Below are positions 41,861 to 54,000 of a DNA stretch of 54,000 nucleotides, piece by piece. The translations under genes and the position numbers were made by a program. The notes beneath the pieces were generated by a model. The model searched no databases. It saw only the letters and a program-made list of their open reading frames with translations, and was not told the origin of the DNA. Positions within the stretch are counted from its first letter, which is position 1. Every line of letters starts with the position of its first letter. The DNA lies in contig NC_092568.1 in NCBI RefSeq assembly GCF_037975245.1, positions 6,858,501 to 6,912,500 on the forward strand, given 5' to 3'. This DNA is from Apostichopus japonicus. Taxonomy: Eukaryota > Echinodermata > Holothuroidea > Aspidochirotida > Stichopodidae.

Positions 41861-42189
41861 CTAAAATAAACTGGCATCGAGCGGTACCAGAACGCTTAAA
41901 ATAATACTTGAAGGTTAAGTTCTTTATTTTTCTGTAGTCCTGTAGATGTTGATACTATTCTTTTATTTATAATATATTTGTTCCTTGGAGGGCGATATAT
42001 GTCCCATTCTGTATCCAGATTCAGTCCCAAAATGTCGTTGTTGTTTCTATCTGTTCCAAAACGTATATAAACGTATGTATAGGTATATACATGTGCAGTA
42101 CCACAATATAAGGCAATGCTATAACCTCAATGAAAATACACTATGTATAAGAGCATACAGTCTTATACATGTAAATCTGAATATCTGTA

Positions 42190-42256
42190 TCGACTACATA
42201 TCCAGTTATATTTGGCTTTATATGGCCAGATAAAACTTAATCTGTACATCTGGATC
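42190..42256. repeat. Direct repeat flanking a LINE, left copy
   Basis: acatatccagttatatttgg through atctggat recurs at about 43017-43078 with roughly ten differences. Together the copies bracket the CR1-like fragment. Confidence 0.8.
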
Positions 42257-43011
42257 AGTTTAGTTTAGTTTAGTAGAAAAAAGGATCAGGAGGGACACTC
42301 AAGTCCCCATTAAGGACCCTCATATGAGAGAGAAAAACTGAAGACACAAACACTCAGACCAGATTACAATGCTTAAAGTGCTTGTCCAAAGCATGCTTAA
42401 ACCCATTCACACTACTTTGCAAGTACAACTTTCTCATGCAAACCGTTCCACTCATTCACAACCCTATTAGAAAACACAGTTATGCCGAATATTAATCATA
42501 CTTTGTGACTTTTGGAGTTTAAGACAATGACCTCTGGTACAACTACTATTAGCAAACATGAAAAAGTCGGTGAAGGATAAGTTGTCAAAAAATATGGGTT
42601 CCAAGTCTGCACAGCATACCACAGATGAGGCCTAACCAACTGCTTATTAAGCCTAACTACTATGTCCTCTTTCAGAAAACTGAAGTTTCTCTTGATCATA
42701 CCTAGAACCCTATTACCTCTTTAACAGCTTCGAGACAATGTTTAGAAGGTTGCAGAGATGAGTCAATGTAGATACCTAGGTCTCTTTCAACAAAGACCTC
42801 CTGTAACTCCACACCATTAAGTTTGTAGGTATACTTTTGGTTACTACTACCAATATGCATCACCTTGCATTTATCAATATTAAAAAGCATTTGCCATCCC
42901 TGAGACCAAAAAACCTTATTCAAATCCGTTTGAAATTTCTCAGAATCGCTTTTGGAAGAGACCTCAGAATATAATTTGGTGTCATCAGCAAACTTCTTAG
43001 CTGTACACAAA
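42257..43011 (-). pseudogene. CR1-like LINE 3' fragment
   Basis: Minus-strand reading from 43011 begins AKKFADDTKLYSEVSSKSDS (FADD catalytic motif), then VMHIGSSNQKYTYKLNGVEL and ERDLGIYIDSSLQPSKHCLE. After a frame change it gives GMIKRNFSFLKEDIVVRL and LVRPHLWYAVQTWNPY, then a deletion, then FSNRVVNEWNGLHEKVVLAK. It ends in a (CTAAA)n-like tail on the minus strand (plus 42257-42275). It is 5'-truncated, internally deleted and frameshifted. Confidence 0.85.
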
Positions 43012-43086
43012 ATATCAACATATCCAGTTATATTTGGCTTTATATGGTCGGATAGAATTTCATCTGCATATCTGGATAGTCTTTAT

Positions 43087-43155
43087 ATCAGGGTTTATCT
43101 GGTTTCATATGCCATATAATGGCATGATATGGCCAGATTAAACCAGATATAAAGC
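43087..43155. other. Palindromic AT-rich sequence
   Basis: tatctggttt (43096) pairs with aaaccagata (43140), enclosing catatgccat opposite atggcatgatatg. It can form a nearly complete hairpin of about 25 bp. The tatatggccagat phrase is shared with the flanking direct repeats. Confidence 0.65.
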
Positions 43156-43159
43156 CAGA

Positions 43160-44787
43160 TCTGGGATTTCGGTAACGTGGCCTTCTGCATGGTGAGGAGT
43201 TGCTCGGATTACATGCAAAGACCATACAGAACCTATACACAACAGTGTTTAGACAAACACACATCGCCTTACATTTGTGATTTATTATATGTACTAGAGT
43301 ACAACCCATTTCGCTCGGTAACAAATGACCAAATATCTCTAAAAGGCCGAGTGGGGAAGGAGAGGGGGCATTACATCCGGTTGATGATGTAATAGTTCCA
43401 CTTCGGTTCTGACGTTTCACAAGTGTACACTGTTCAACAGTTGAAATAATCAGATCGACTGACTAAATTTTGAGAGATTAATTTCTTCGCATATTTTGAC
43501 AAAACGTTGTAGTTCATGTCAAGCTCTTACGTTTGCCATGATTAATCAGTGGTTTGTTGATCATTTTGCGATATCAGACCACATAACTTGTATATAACCA
43601 GCTCCATACGGGGCCGTTTTTAGAATTCACAACTGGGAGAGATGGTAATTAAAGAAAAGGGGTCTTCACCCACATGATAAAATAATACAAAAAAGGGAAA
43701 GATCGTGCGCTTGTCAAACGTTATACCCCATCCCCTATTGCGATTGAAAATGCACATGTCGTTATTTTGAAAGTATAGTGGAAATTTTGAGAAAAGATAG
43801 TTAACATTTTTGGATAAAACTTCAAAACTTTCAGAGTGAAAAGTTGAAATTTCTAGGAACAAATAAAATGTACGAACAAAATAAATTGGTTAACCCTAAC
43901 CCTGGGTTAGTGGGAGAACTAATTATCACACTTCTCAGCTGTTTCGTGGGATGTACGTTTGATCAGTCAGGAATGTAAAAGTTGCCATTGAAACGTTTCC
44001 AATCAGTCCAGAACAGCAGATCATTGGAACCTATTCAATATGTTTGATTATTTGGGCATTTCCCCACACTCTTAGTACAGCCAGTTTCATATGCCTATAG
44101 ACACTGGAATTTATTTTAGAGTTCCTAAATGTTTCATATTCAATTCTGAATTAACAAAGCCCTCTTCTCTGTGGCGTTGACAAGATTTCAAAGGTTGGCG
44201 GCCAATTCAAAATTTTCCAGACTGATTAAGGCATGGGGCTGAACTTTTGTGGTAAGGCAGGAGGCGAATGATCATTTAATGAAAGGAGAGGGGCTGCACT
44301 ATGGTCATTTTCCCTCCCCTCTCCCCCCCCCCCAAAAAAAAATAAGTATAGTTTTAAACATCAAAAGGTGCGTTCTGGTGGCATACATTTAGGTTTATAC
44401 CAGAACCTATAAACGCAAGTTTGTGCTAATAAAAATGATCAACTCCACAATTCCCCGGCTGATTTAAGTAGCGTCATGAACATTTATGGAAGGGCAAGAT
44501 CTGAATGAAGTATTTGATAAAGGATGGGGTGTTGCTGTGGTTTCATTGAAGCCAAGTCCTATATACGGAGAGGAGCAAAAAAGAGTGGCACCAATCAAAT
44601 GTTTAGTTCCGTATACCTTGTAATCCTTAGAGTTTCCTGGAGGGTTCAAAAAAAACTATCCGATATTAGAGACGAAATATTTTTACTAAAACGTTACTAT
44701 AGACTGTGTATATTCTAACTTTATTCACATCTTGTGAGTTAAAGGTTTGTACAACGGACGTACGAGTATTTACATATTTCCCAACTA
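43160..44787. other. No gene recognised
   Basis: AT-rich sequence with C- and A-runs (44305-44342). Short frames on both strands have no recognisable family. Nothing else supported. Confidence 0.5.
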
Positions 44788-45878
44788 TGTCACTATTTAT
44801 TGTGTAATGCGTACTGCGCCACCTGTGCATCGGTCTGAATGTCACTATTTATTGTTTAATGTGTTCTGCACCACCTGTACATCGGTCTGAATGTCACTAT
44901 TTATTGTGGGCCACCTGTACATCGGTCTGAATGTAACTATTTATTGTTTAATGCGTACTGCGCCACCTGTGCATCGGTCTGAATGTCACTATTTATTGTG
45001 TAATGCGTACTGCGCCACCTGTGCATCGGTCTGAATGTAACTATTTATTGTTTAATGTGTCCTCCACCACTTGTACATCGGTCTGAATGTCACTATTTAT
45101 TGTGTAATGTGTACTGCGCCACTTGTACATCGGTCTGAATGTCACTATTTATTGTGTAATGTGTACTGCGCCACTTGTACATCGGTCTGAATGTCACTAT
45201 TTATTGTGTAATGTGTACTGCGCCACTTGTACATCGGTCTGAATGTCACTATTTATTGTGTAATGTGTACTGCGCCACCTGTGCATCGGTCTGAATGTCA
45301 CTATTTATTGTGTAATGTGTACTGCGCCACTTGTACATCGGTCTGAATGTCACTATTTATTGTGTAATGTGTACTGCGCCACTTGTACATCGGTCTGAAT
45401 GTCACTATTTATTGTGTAATGTGTACTGCGCCACCTGTGCATCGGTCTGAATGTAACTATTTATTGTTTAATGTGTCCTCCACCACTTGTACATCGGTCT
45501 GAATGTCACTATTTATTGTGTAATGTGTACTGCGCCACTTGTACATCGGTCTGAATGTCACTATTTATTGTGTAATGTGTACTGCGCCACTTGTACATCG
45601 GTCTGAATGTCACTATTTATTGTGTAATGCGTACTGCGCCACCTGTGCATCGGTCTGAATGTCACTATTTATTGTGTAATGTGTACTGCGCCACTTGTAC
45701 ATCGGTCTGAATGTCACTATTTATTGTGTAATGCGTACTGCGCCACCTGTACATCGGTCTGAATGTCACTATTTATTGTGTAATGCGTACAACGCCACCT
45801 GTACATTGGTCTGAATATCACTGCTTATTGTTTAATGTGTACTGCACCATCTGTACATCGGTCTGAATGTCACTATTT
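44788..45878. repeat. 52-bp minisatellite, about 21 copies
   Basis: Unit tgtcactatttattgtgtaa followed by tg(t/c)gtactgcgccac(t/c)tgt and (a/g)catcggtctgaa. Copies run from 44788 to a partial one at 45868, and one early copy has a 12-base deletion. A distinctive variant (tgtaac at its start, tttaatgtgtcctccaccac inside) recurs at 45036 and 45452, 416 bases or 8 units apart, showing block duplication. Confidence 0.97.
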
Positions 45879-46661
45879 AAAAGATACTTGTAATACGTTT
45901 TCATTACATGGTTCGGTTTATTTCAGTAGGTATCTCATCTTTTTGCTTCTTATTTTATTTGCTATCTGTTATATACTCACTTCCTATTTTCAACTCGTTT
46001 TTTTTTTATTGTTCTTTTTTAGAAGGTGGTGGTGTGAGGCGGGTTGTTGTTGTTGTTGTATTTGTTGAACTTTTTGTGATTTTTAGTGTGCTATCGATGG
46101 AATGCACCATAGGAAATGTGTTACTTTGTTTGTGATAAAAACTTGATAACACAGTATTTATGGTGGTGTTTACCCTCCAAGCCACCTTGGTATGCTTTAC
46201 ATTGCAAATACGTAGAGTTGATGACTGTGTGTCTAGTACCATTGGTGCTCGAGTTTTTGCATGTACCATGACATATCAATAATATAATTCTTCCTAAAGT
46301 CACCCATATCTTAACTTATATTTCTTCAACTGATGGATGTCATTCGAGTACTGGTCTAATATTCTAGTCTAATATTCTATTCGAATGAGAATGGTTGTTA
46401 TGTTTTGTTTACGTGACATTATTCATAGCTCAAATTGTTTCAAATTCCTCGCCTGCTTACAGAGCAGTTGGTATGTTCCCATATAATTTAACACCGTATG
46501 CCAAGGTCATCATATATATATATACGTTATGTAGCACAACAGGGAAATTCAGTATAGATAAAATCGATGGTAGTAAAGGCAGTAAAGTCAGTTTATTTAT
46601 TGTGTTAATCGATTCAACGTCATAGTTTGCTTCAAGCTGAAATGTATTATTGTCCTGCTTG

Positions 46662-46662
<1 letters not shown>

Positions 46663-46741
<79 letters not shown>
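46663..46741. repeat. (TA)n microsatellite
   Basis: Pure TA run of about 39 units. Overlapping open frames on both strands are artefacts of it. Confidence 0.98.
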
Positions 46742-46744
<3 letters not shown>

Positions 46745-46942
46745 TAGGAAGAGTTTTACATTTGTAGAACCATATAAACGAGCAAACAATCAACTATTTC
46801 AACATGGATCGTCATATATAACTTATTTTAGAACCTCCTATATCTTTGAACCTGGATAGTCAACATTAATACTACAACTTTCGTATGCACTATACATAAT
46901 TGACTATATTGTTATCTATTTCCTGACGAGGAAGATGGGAAA

Positions 46943-46986
<44 letters not shown>
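46943..46986. repeat. (TA)n(TG)n compound microsatellite
   Basis: About nine TA units followed by about thirteen TG units. More TA-rich sequence follows to 47042. Confidence 0.95.
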
Positions 46987-47364
46987 TTATTTATATAGTT
47001 AGATATATACATATAGATATATATTTATAGATATATATATACCGTTTCCGCTTTTTCATTTCCATATCAAATCCGAAAACAATAATGATCCACCACTTCT
47101 TACAAAATGTAAGTATTCAATCAAATGTGCAATAATTACAATTTACGTGATAACTGAGCTTGTATAGATCCACACGTAGAATGCAAAGACTTAACCTTAG
47201 CCTCGGTGTCAGTACAGCATATTGTATGTTAGTGATAATATGTCGCAGTAGGAAATACGTAGTTCCATGCTGGTACTATGGCCACGAATGTTGTTGGATA
47301 ATTGCGTTTACATCATGTACGAAGATGAATGGACGTTTAGTATTGTATATTGGCAGGTAAAATT

Positions 47365-47730
47365 TAGTGGGTACGACATGCTTGCATTACTCAGCATTGA
47401 AGGTATAACAGCTGTGGTATGCTTATATTATGACAGGCATTTAAGGCATGGCTGGTATGATATGCTTATTTACTAGGATGGAAGGTAAGAGGGTATGGCA
47501 TGCTTACATAAGGATGCATTGATGGCATGCGGAATGCTAATATTATGACATGTATTGAAGACATAGCGGGCACGACATGCTTACATTAAGAAAAAAATAA
47601 TGGAGGTAAAACGGTTATGACATGCTAACATTACTAGACATTGAAGGCATAGCGGGTATGCCAAGCATTAATAATGACAGGTATTGAAGGTATAGCGGGC
47701 ATGACATGCTTTCATGAGACAGGACGGAAT
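47365..47730. repeat. Degenerate tandem repeat, about 48-bp unit
   Basis: The phrase attgaaggcatagcgggtatgacatgct, followed by tacattatgacagg-like sequence, recurs about eight times with heavy divergence (clearest near 47550, 47640 and 47680). Confidence 0.65.
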
Positions 47731-48111
47731 TATTGACCTGTCAACGGGAACGCCCTGCGCGATGTCTGCATGGGGTCCATTGGCGAAGTCCCTGTAAGCG
47801 TTACGATATTGTGGACTTAAGAGGCCACAAGGCTTTCAAATTGTACCCAATTGGCCGAGATTTTAGCCATGTAAAATGTTTAAAATTATGCATATGATTA
47901 GCCTAATATTGATTCGTTGGTTAGAAATTATTCAAGTATAAATAATAAGTCACTCACAAAATATGCTAATTCTAGGGTGGCCTAGCCAAATCCGTGACAC
48001 GGTGGAAGTAGCAATATCAATTCGAAGTTTACAGCCTACAGAAGGGTTGCCAGTTTTCTGTAATACAACCGGTCAAATTTAGAGAATTTACCGGCTAAAT
48101 AATGTTATTAA

Positions 48112-48202
48112 CAATAATAATAATGATGATAATGATGATGATGATGACGACGACGACGACTACGACGACGACGATGACGATGATGATGATAATAATAATA
48201 AC
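48112..48202. repeat. Symmetric trinucleotide repeat (AAT-GAT-GAC-GAT-AAT)
   Basis: A run of triplets changes from AAT through GAT to GAC and back through GAT to AAT. It is the 3' tail of the minus-strand LINE fragment that follows. Confidence 0.93.
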
Positions 48203-48783
48203 TTGTCTTATATAGCGCAGACTCCAACAGAAGTTGTTCAATGCACTTAACGCGCTTGCTGAAGGCTCAAAAACTACTACAGTTGAGAGAAAAGAAAAGT
48301 TCTAAGACAGCGCTTGAATTAAATAATATAATCCAAAGAACTAAGTTCAACCGGGAGTGAGTCCGATAAATGTGGTGCAGCATTCAGAAAGCTACGGTCA
48401 CCGAAAGATCTTGTACGTGACAATTGATTGGAACTCAAAGCTAGAATGAGAATTTTGTAGTCAAACCGGATTCTTATTGGTAACCAGTATAGCTCTTATA
48501 GTATAGGAGTGATGGGGTACACCTGTTCGGCCTATGGATGATTCGAGCTGCCGTGTTATGGATCCTTTGCAATCTCGATAATTGGGATGTAGCTACACCA
48601 AATAGAAGAGAATTGCTATAATCAAGCCTACTCGAGATTACAGCATGATTAAGTTTCTCAGTAGCAGACCTATCGAGATATTTCCTAAGTTGCCCCACCC
48701 GCCTGATATGAAACATTGTCGACTTACATATGTGGCTAACTTGCTGATCCACAAAAAGGTGATTGTCATATTCAACAGTAGGG
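48203..48783 (-). pseudogene. CR1/L2-like LINE 3' fragment
   Basis: Minus-strand reading from about 48783 gives VEYDNHLFVDQQVSHICKS, FHIRRVGQLRKYLDRSATEK and SSRLDYSNSLLFGVATSQL, then after a frameshift PITPILRELYWLPIRIRFDY and GDRSFLNAAPHLSDSLPVEL. The 3' end carries GCGCTATATAAGACAAG before the triplet tail. The 5' end is truncated after the catalytic region. Resembles the element at 17785 in order but is a distinct family. Confidence 0.85.
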
Positions 48784-49150
48784 AGCCCTACTTTTATGGG
48801 AGGGTCTATGGCGAAAGACACATTTTATAAAGGAGGAGGACTGCCCTGGGGAAATTGAAGAAGACTCATATGTAGTGGTCTTGGGTCAGAGGGGGCCTTC
48901 CCCACAAAAAGAATAACATTTTAGACGCCAATGGTGCATAATGAGACTAGATTACAATTTAGGTCTATTAAGTAGCTCTAAAGAAAAGTTGTGTTAAAAA
49001 TAATAATAAATTAGAAATTGTCCCCTACTGCCTATACGGTAGGGTCTTAAACCTTTATGGGAGAGCCAGCAGTGAACCATGGATTTTATAAAGGAATGCT
49101 GGTGCCCTTTGGTCATTTCCTGTAAAAAGGGTGGTATTCCCCACCCCCCA
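48776..49150. repeat. Diverged direct repeat beside the LINE
   Basis: gtaggg-(g/t)ccta-ttttatgggag and cattttataaagga at 48776-48835 recur in diverged form at 49030-49100. Probably two copies of an unclassified repeat into which the LINE inserted. Confidence 0.5.
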
Positions 49151-49871
49151 CCCCACCCCGATAATGTGCATTTCTGAAGCATATGTAGACTATAAATGAG
49201 GTCCACATAAGTAGCCCCAAACGTACTTTGGTAATAAATACTCTGTGTGAGTTTAGTTCATTTTGTCGGTCAGTTTTGAAGTGACTTTGGCGTTTGCCAC
49301 TTCAAAAGAAGCATTTCAGGGTAACTTAGGGTTTAGAATTTTGATAGGTTTTATGATATTACAGGCACCCCCCCCCCCCCGTCATATAAAGATCCTTCAG
49401 TTTCAAACTTAGCTCATTTGAAACACCGAAGGGGAAATTATATGTATATAGACTAGTGGCGTGCACAAGTAAGTGGGGGAGGGGACATGGTTCAGTCGAC
49501 AAGTTTTACAATCAGGAGTGACAATTAGACCACTTGGTGTAGCCCCCGCCCCTCCCACTTTCATTCTCACACAACCTTGATCTGATCGATGTTGCTATCA
49601 CTATAAACTTTATGGTCTCTACCATTCATGTCTTCAATCTGGACGAAAGAGTCATTCTGGCGCAGTGCTCGACTACGTAACACGCCTTGTCTTTTAAATC
49701 ATTAAGGTAACCCACAGAGAAAATGATTTTCACCTAACAGAGGTAAATTTGATTTCCTTACAATTAAGTTAGTCCGTATTATCACGCAGTACATATTGCT
49801 GAGGGAGCTCGTATTTATGGGATGTTGCCTGTATGTCGTATAATAATTGATTCTTTCCAGAACTCTTCAAA

Positions 49872-50111
49872 GCAGTTTTATATAGGTAAGGTTGTAACCA
49901 GTTTTATATCGGTAAGGTTTTAACCAGTTTAATATAGGTAAGGTTCTTAATCAGTTTTATATTGGTAATGTTTTCACCAGTTCCTTACAGGTAAGGTTTT
50001 AACTCTTTTTTATATAGGTATGGTTTTAACCAGTTAAAATAGGTAAGTTTTAACCACTTCTATATAGATAAGGTTTTCACCAGTTTTATATTGTTAATGT
50101 TTTAACTGTCA
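49872..50111. repeat. 26-bp tandem repeat, about nine copies
   Basis: Unit ggtaaggttttaaccagttt followed by tatata, with drift between copies. Several copies contain AGGTAAG, identical to a strong 5' splice site. Confidence 0.88.
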
Positions 50112-50139
50112 ACAAAAATCAACCTGTGCTAGACCATGA

Positions 50140-50660
50140 TTGCCAGTGGCGCACGACAGTCTGGGGATAATTCATTCCGGCGGGGAATTATTCAAGGACC
50201 ACTACTTCTGGTTTTTCCAACTTTTGCTATTTACTAGCATAACCTTGCGATCAGAATTACTTACATAGACCTAACGTGTAGTATAAATATGCCTCCAAAC
50301 GCAACGTCCAAATTTTCATTTTTCTGGGGGAGAACCCCTAATCCCCCTATATGAGAGTTGATTTCAGTGGCCCAAAGGCAGCACCCCATCATTTATAATT
50401 CGCCTCTTGATTCACCTCTTGCCATCCCGTAAGAGTTGAGGCCCGTACCGAAGTCATTTGGGGAAAAAAAAATATTTTTATTCATTAGCACAAATCTTGC
50501 ATTTATAGCACTACCTATATCGACCTATTTTCTAGCCTAAAAATGCGTCAGAATGGACCATCTGAAGTCTAAATATTTTCCTCCTGGGGGAGACCCCCCC
50601 CGCCCCCAGACCCCAGTATATGGAAATCGTCATCAATGACCCCACGGCAGAAACCTTCCT
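50140..50660. repeat. Diverged tandem repeat, probable decayed transposon
   Basis: Starts with CAGTGGCGCACGACAG (a MITE-like end). It holds two diverged copies of a block with gctatttactagcataacct or cattagcacaaatcttgca, then ctgggggaga-ccccc. A right end was not identified. Confidence 0.4.
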
Positions 50661-53600
50661 TTATAAAATGTTTTATTCTTGTTATTTAATACTATAAATT
50701 GTCTTTGATCCCTGATCTGAGGATGAGTGTCAAAGCTATAGTGTTTTGCATCCCGCGTAACCAGGAGGAAGATAATCTCCATTTGTCGCCACCGAGAATA
50801 ATATTTTGAAGGACATTTTTGTGTGTGTTCCATGGATGATTACGAATAACTAATCCGACGCTACTTTAAGTTATATATATTGTCATCGTTTAATCATCTA
50901 CTTCTCAATATCTTGCATTTGTATTGGAATGTGTTTATGGTATATAAATCCGTGTTGTCTCCAGATGTTAGGAAATATGTGTGTGGGGCGGGGGCACTCC
51001 AAACTCATAGCAATATACCCGGGGCACAGAATGCGAGTACTGCAAACGAGCTAGCGAGTCCAGGGCGAAGTCTCCTAAAGCGTTGCAGTGCTCATGGTTT
51101 CGAAACGGTAAATAGCTTATATCAGCCAGTCAAGTCAGTATAATTTTGTAGGTCAGCGTAATTAAATGAAACAATTGTAAGTTACATAATTGTCGTATGT
51201 AGAAGTAAAAAGTTATGAAATCTCCAGCCCTATCTATATTTTGACATGGCAAATTGTGTTCGCTAGGGGTGGGGAGGGACCAAGGGAAATGAAAATTTTT
51301 GAAGGGAATGCGCCCTATCCCCCACCCCCTTGGCGACACCACTGCTTATAACGAAGGAACTTTATATTGTCTGTTACATCCCTGTGTTCTGACAAATTAA
51401 TACAGTTCTATAGACTAAACTTGGCGCGTATATTAAGAGTTTATATGTGACTCAAAGTGACTGTGAATTGACTCCTTAATTACCCGGTAACATACAGAGA
51501 GTTGACCAGTCATACATAATTAAAAAATAATAATATGAAGGTGGGATCATTGCACAATATATTACGTTTAATTTTTAATTCGATACATGGATATAAATAT
51601 AAAATTATGGTTTAAATTGCTGTCATACTTACTCCTGGACGGTCGTAACCATATCCTAAGTCAGGTACATATCCTTTAAGCCAGGTACGTATCCTTTAAG
51701 TCAGGTACATATCACACATGATCCAAAGAAGTTAGACATCCGTCTATCCGTACCCTCTTCCAAAGTGAGACAGCTTCACACGAAATGACCTAAGTACGTT
51801 TTACAATCGAAATATACGACTTGTCCGAGATAAAATAAAAAATAGCTTTACATTTGTTCTATATATGACTTTGACATTTAGATCTACCTCATGCATCCAA
51901 GTGTATATAAATATCAGCCCTGCAGACGATACACACTCCCACACTAAATTACACATAAATATGACCTACGAGTCCTCGATTTTAAAGGCAGAGTCTGTTG
52001 TAAATTATGATCCCACCGAACCTTTAAGCTGCTGCTTCTGAGTTTTACTGCCAATGGAAGAATAAGTGTTAATGTTGTTATATAGGGAAGACCTATGAAA
52101 GCTTCCAGCGAACAGCTGCATTTCTGACGAGCCAATCAGAGACCTTGGGTTTTCCGTCAGTGTGTCATTTAGGGTCGGTACTCTAGTATCTTTTGTTCCT
52201 GATTTATTATATTAAAAATCAATCGATTTGCAATATGCCATACTTGTACATGGCATACGTGTACGTAAAGAACCATTGTTTTAACTATATACGATTGGCA
52301 GAATAGGAGGATCGAACGAATCGCCTTTGTTTATCTGATCAATTGGTCTACTTTATCACAGGAGACATATATGTAACATTACCTAAACAAAATCGCGTTT
52401 CAAGTGTAGTTAAAATGTTATCTATCGTTGTTTCTTAGTACTTGTAGTGGTCCGTCTTTGATGAAAAGCGTTCGTGTAACCGGAGAGAACTAAGTGATCA
52501 TGACCAAATTTGGAGCAAGCCTCAATCTTGCTCTATAGAAGTAAAGATTGATACAATCATGCCGATTCGTAATGACGCTGTTATTGTATGTTAAAGACCA
52601 GTAATCAGCAGTAACAACCGTTAATCCCGTTGAAAACTTATATTACCTCTTTTTGAAATTTCACCTTATATAAGTATGCGAGGGTAGAAATATGTTAATT
52701 GGGGTGGGGTGGGGTGGTGTTGTAGTGACGGGGCATGTGGGGAAATGTTATACTTGAATGTGCGGATAGGTCAATGAAGGTCAATATGCGTGGAAGCATA
52801 CATTTGATTTAACTGAATCTCTAGATGCATTACTAGTGTTGAATGTTATGGATTAATAGAGATATTTTCTGCGACTTTAGTTTAGCATACCATCCCAAGA
52901 ATTATGAAATTATTTCTATAACTTTTGTATTAAACTAAGCGCTTTGTAACTCTCCAATGATATTTTGAGTACCGTTTATCCAATCTGGTGTTACTAATAT
53001 TGTTTAGTGCAAATACCGAAGATCTACTATCCAGAGTGTGTCTGTCATCTGCAATTGTTGTGATGCATAATAAGTAATAAATCCCTTTTTGGCTCACCGA
53101 CGCGACTGTAGGGGTGGGGAGGGGGGGGTTCTCTTGAATGAAGGAAATATACTATACCTACTATCTAGTTACCTTGTTATTGCAAATGTGACTGCTGTCA
53201 TTTAGTCACATAGACATGATGATGTAGGCAGAAATTCCCCCTCCCACCCCACCACCCTACCCCCATTCCCCACCGCTAAATTATGAAAGGGAGGATCAGA
53301 GGACTAGCTCCAACATCATATGGAAGGTTCATAAAGTAACCATTATGTCATCCAGCATACTTATAATACAAATCTTACTTAGCCTGTCCACGTATTTACT
53401 TGTTAGGTACAGTTCGGCTACCTAAGAGAGTGAGATTTTTTGGATGGCCTTCCGCCGTGTGTACACAATTGTCTGAAGTCATACTCTGTGATAAACATCA
53501 ATAATAGCAAGTTACGTATCTTTCTGCGCTATATTCCCTTTAACACGAATCTCAAAGTCCACATTGAGGATTCTTTGACACAGATGATGTTAGTTTAACG

Positions 53601-54000
53601 GTACTTGTCATAGCTCATCAGGCAAACCCATTAAACGGCAGTCGTCAACCATATACTGGGAGTAGACCTTGATTTTACCTTGTAAATATTATATACGCAA
53701 ATATCAAAAGGTGAACAACAGATAACGCGAAGTGAATGAGTATTGTACAAGCCCTACTTCAATCATAATAAAAATGTGGGAATATAGTATTTATTCACTC
53801 GCGAAAAGCTGCAAAGATGAGTACTTGCCAGTCATTAGTTCGTATATTGACGTTTGTGTCATCAGGAGCCATATACTGTGGAGCAGTAAGCCGTTCGTAA
53901 TGTTACAGCCCCAAAAGAACGGCGTCCTAAAATAAACTCATCTCTTAAGACTTGAAAACAGAATAGTAGTATTAACGTGTTGTACTTGTAGTCCAAAAAA
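50661..54000. other. No gene recognised
   Basis: AT-rich unique sequence. The only structures are C/G-runs, a MITE-like end (ggcgacaccactg, about 51331-51343) and short incidental frames. No exon with a recognisable domain was found. Confidence 0.45.

Noticed and set aside
44788-45878. CRISPR-like array
   Set aside because: Units are contiguous 52-bp copies without unique spacers, and the genome is eukaryotic. It is a minisatellite.

Overview
This is a window of repeat-rich, AT-rich metazoan nuclear DNA. Spliced genes with canonical GT/AG junctions, a synaptotagmin-type tandem C2 protein, a SAMD3-like family protein and the mix of Ty3/gypsy, CR1/L2-like, Penelope-like and hAT-like elements suggest a marine invertebrate, plausibly a deuterostome such as an echinoderm. 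I cannot name the species. There are no bacterial operons and no CRISPR array. I found no convincing RNA gene by eye.

Two host genes can be followed, both on the minus strand. (1) A gene of the family usually labelled 'sterile alpha motif domain-containing protein 3-like' runs from 12575 down to 1786. Its large coding exon carries a one-base frameshift near 12210 and is split by a complete 8.1-kb Ty3/gypsy retrotransposon (3505-11629). The exon resumes at 3500, and two further exons (2675-2564, 2070-1786) join in correct phase. (2) A synaptotagmin-like gene spans at least 27 kb. It has a transmembrane exon (41364-41227), a linker exon (40489-40271), an optional exon (26625-26540), C2A exons (22960-22887, 17341-17210, 15836-15633) and the start of C2B (14354-14234). 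All splice phases agree. The rest of C2B and the 5' exon(s) were not found.

The gypsy element is the best-preserved object. It has two 1361-bp LTRs that look identical by eye, a short leader, gag, an overlapping -1 frame pol, a textbook G GGA AAC slippery site at the gag stop with a downstream stem-loop, and a polypurine tract. An 18-bp perfect inverted repeat links the LTR 3' part to the bases just before the gag start codon.

Introns and flanks are packed with decayed elements. These are a 5'-truncated LINE (17785-19492), an inverted Penelope-like fragment pair (23161-24300), a second Penelope-like fragment broken by a 101-bp tandem repeat (38300-39720), two CR1/L2-like 3' fragments (43011-42257 and 48783-48203, both minus), a set of hAT-like miniature elements with 8-bp target duplications, two of them nested in a third (27014-28985), and several satellites. 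The largest satellite is a 52-bp minisatellite of about 21 copies (44788-45878) with a 416-bp higher-order period. From about 50.7 kb to the end I see only unique AT-rich sequence without a recognisable gene.
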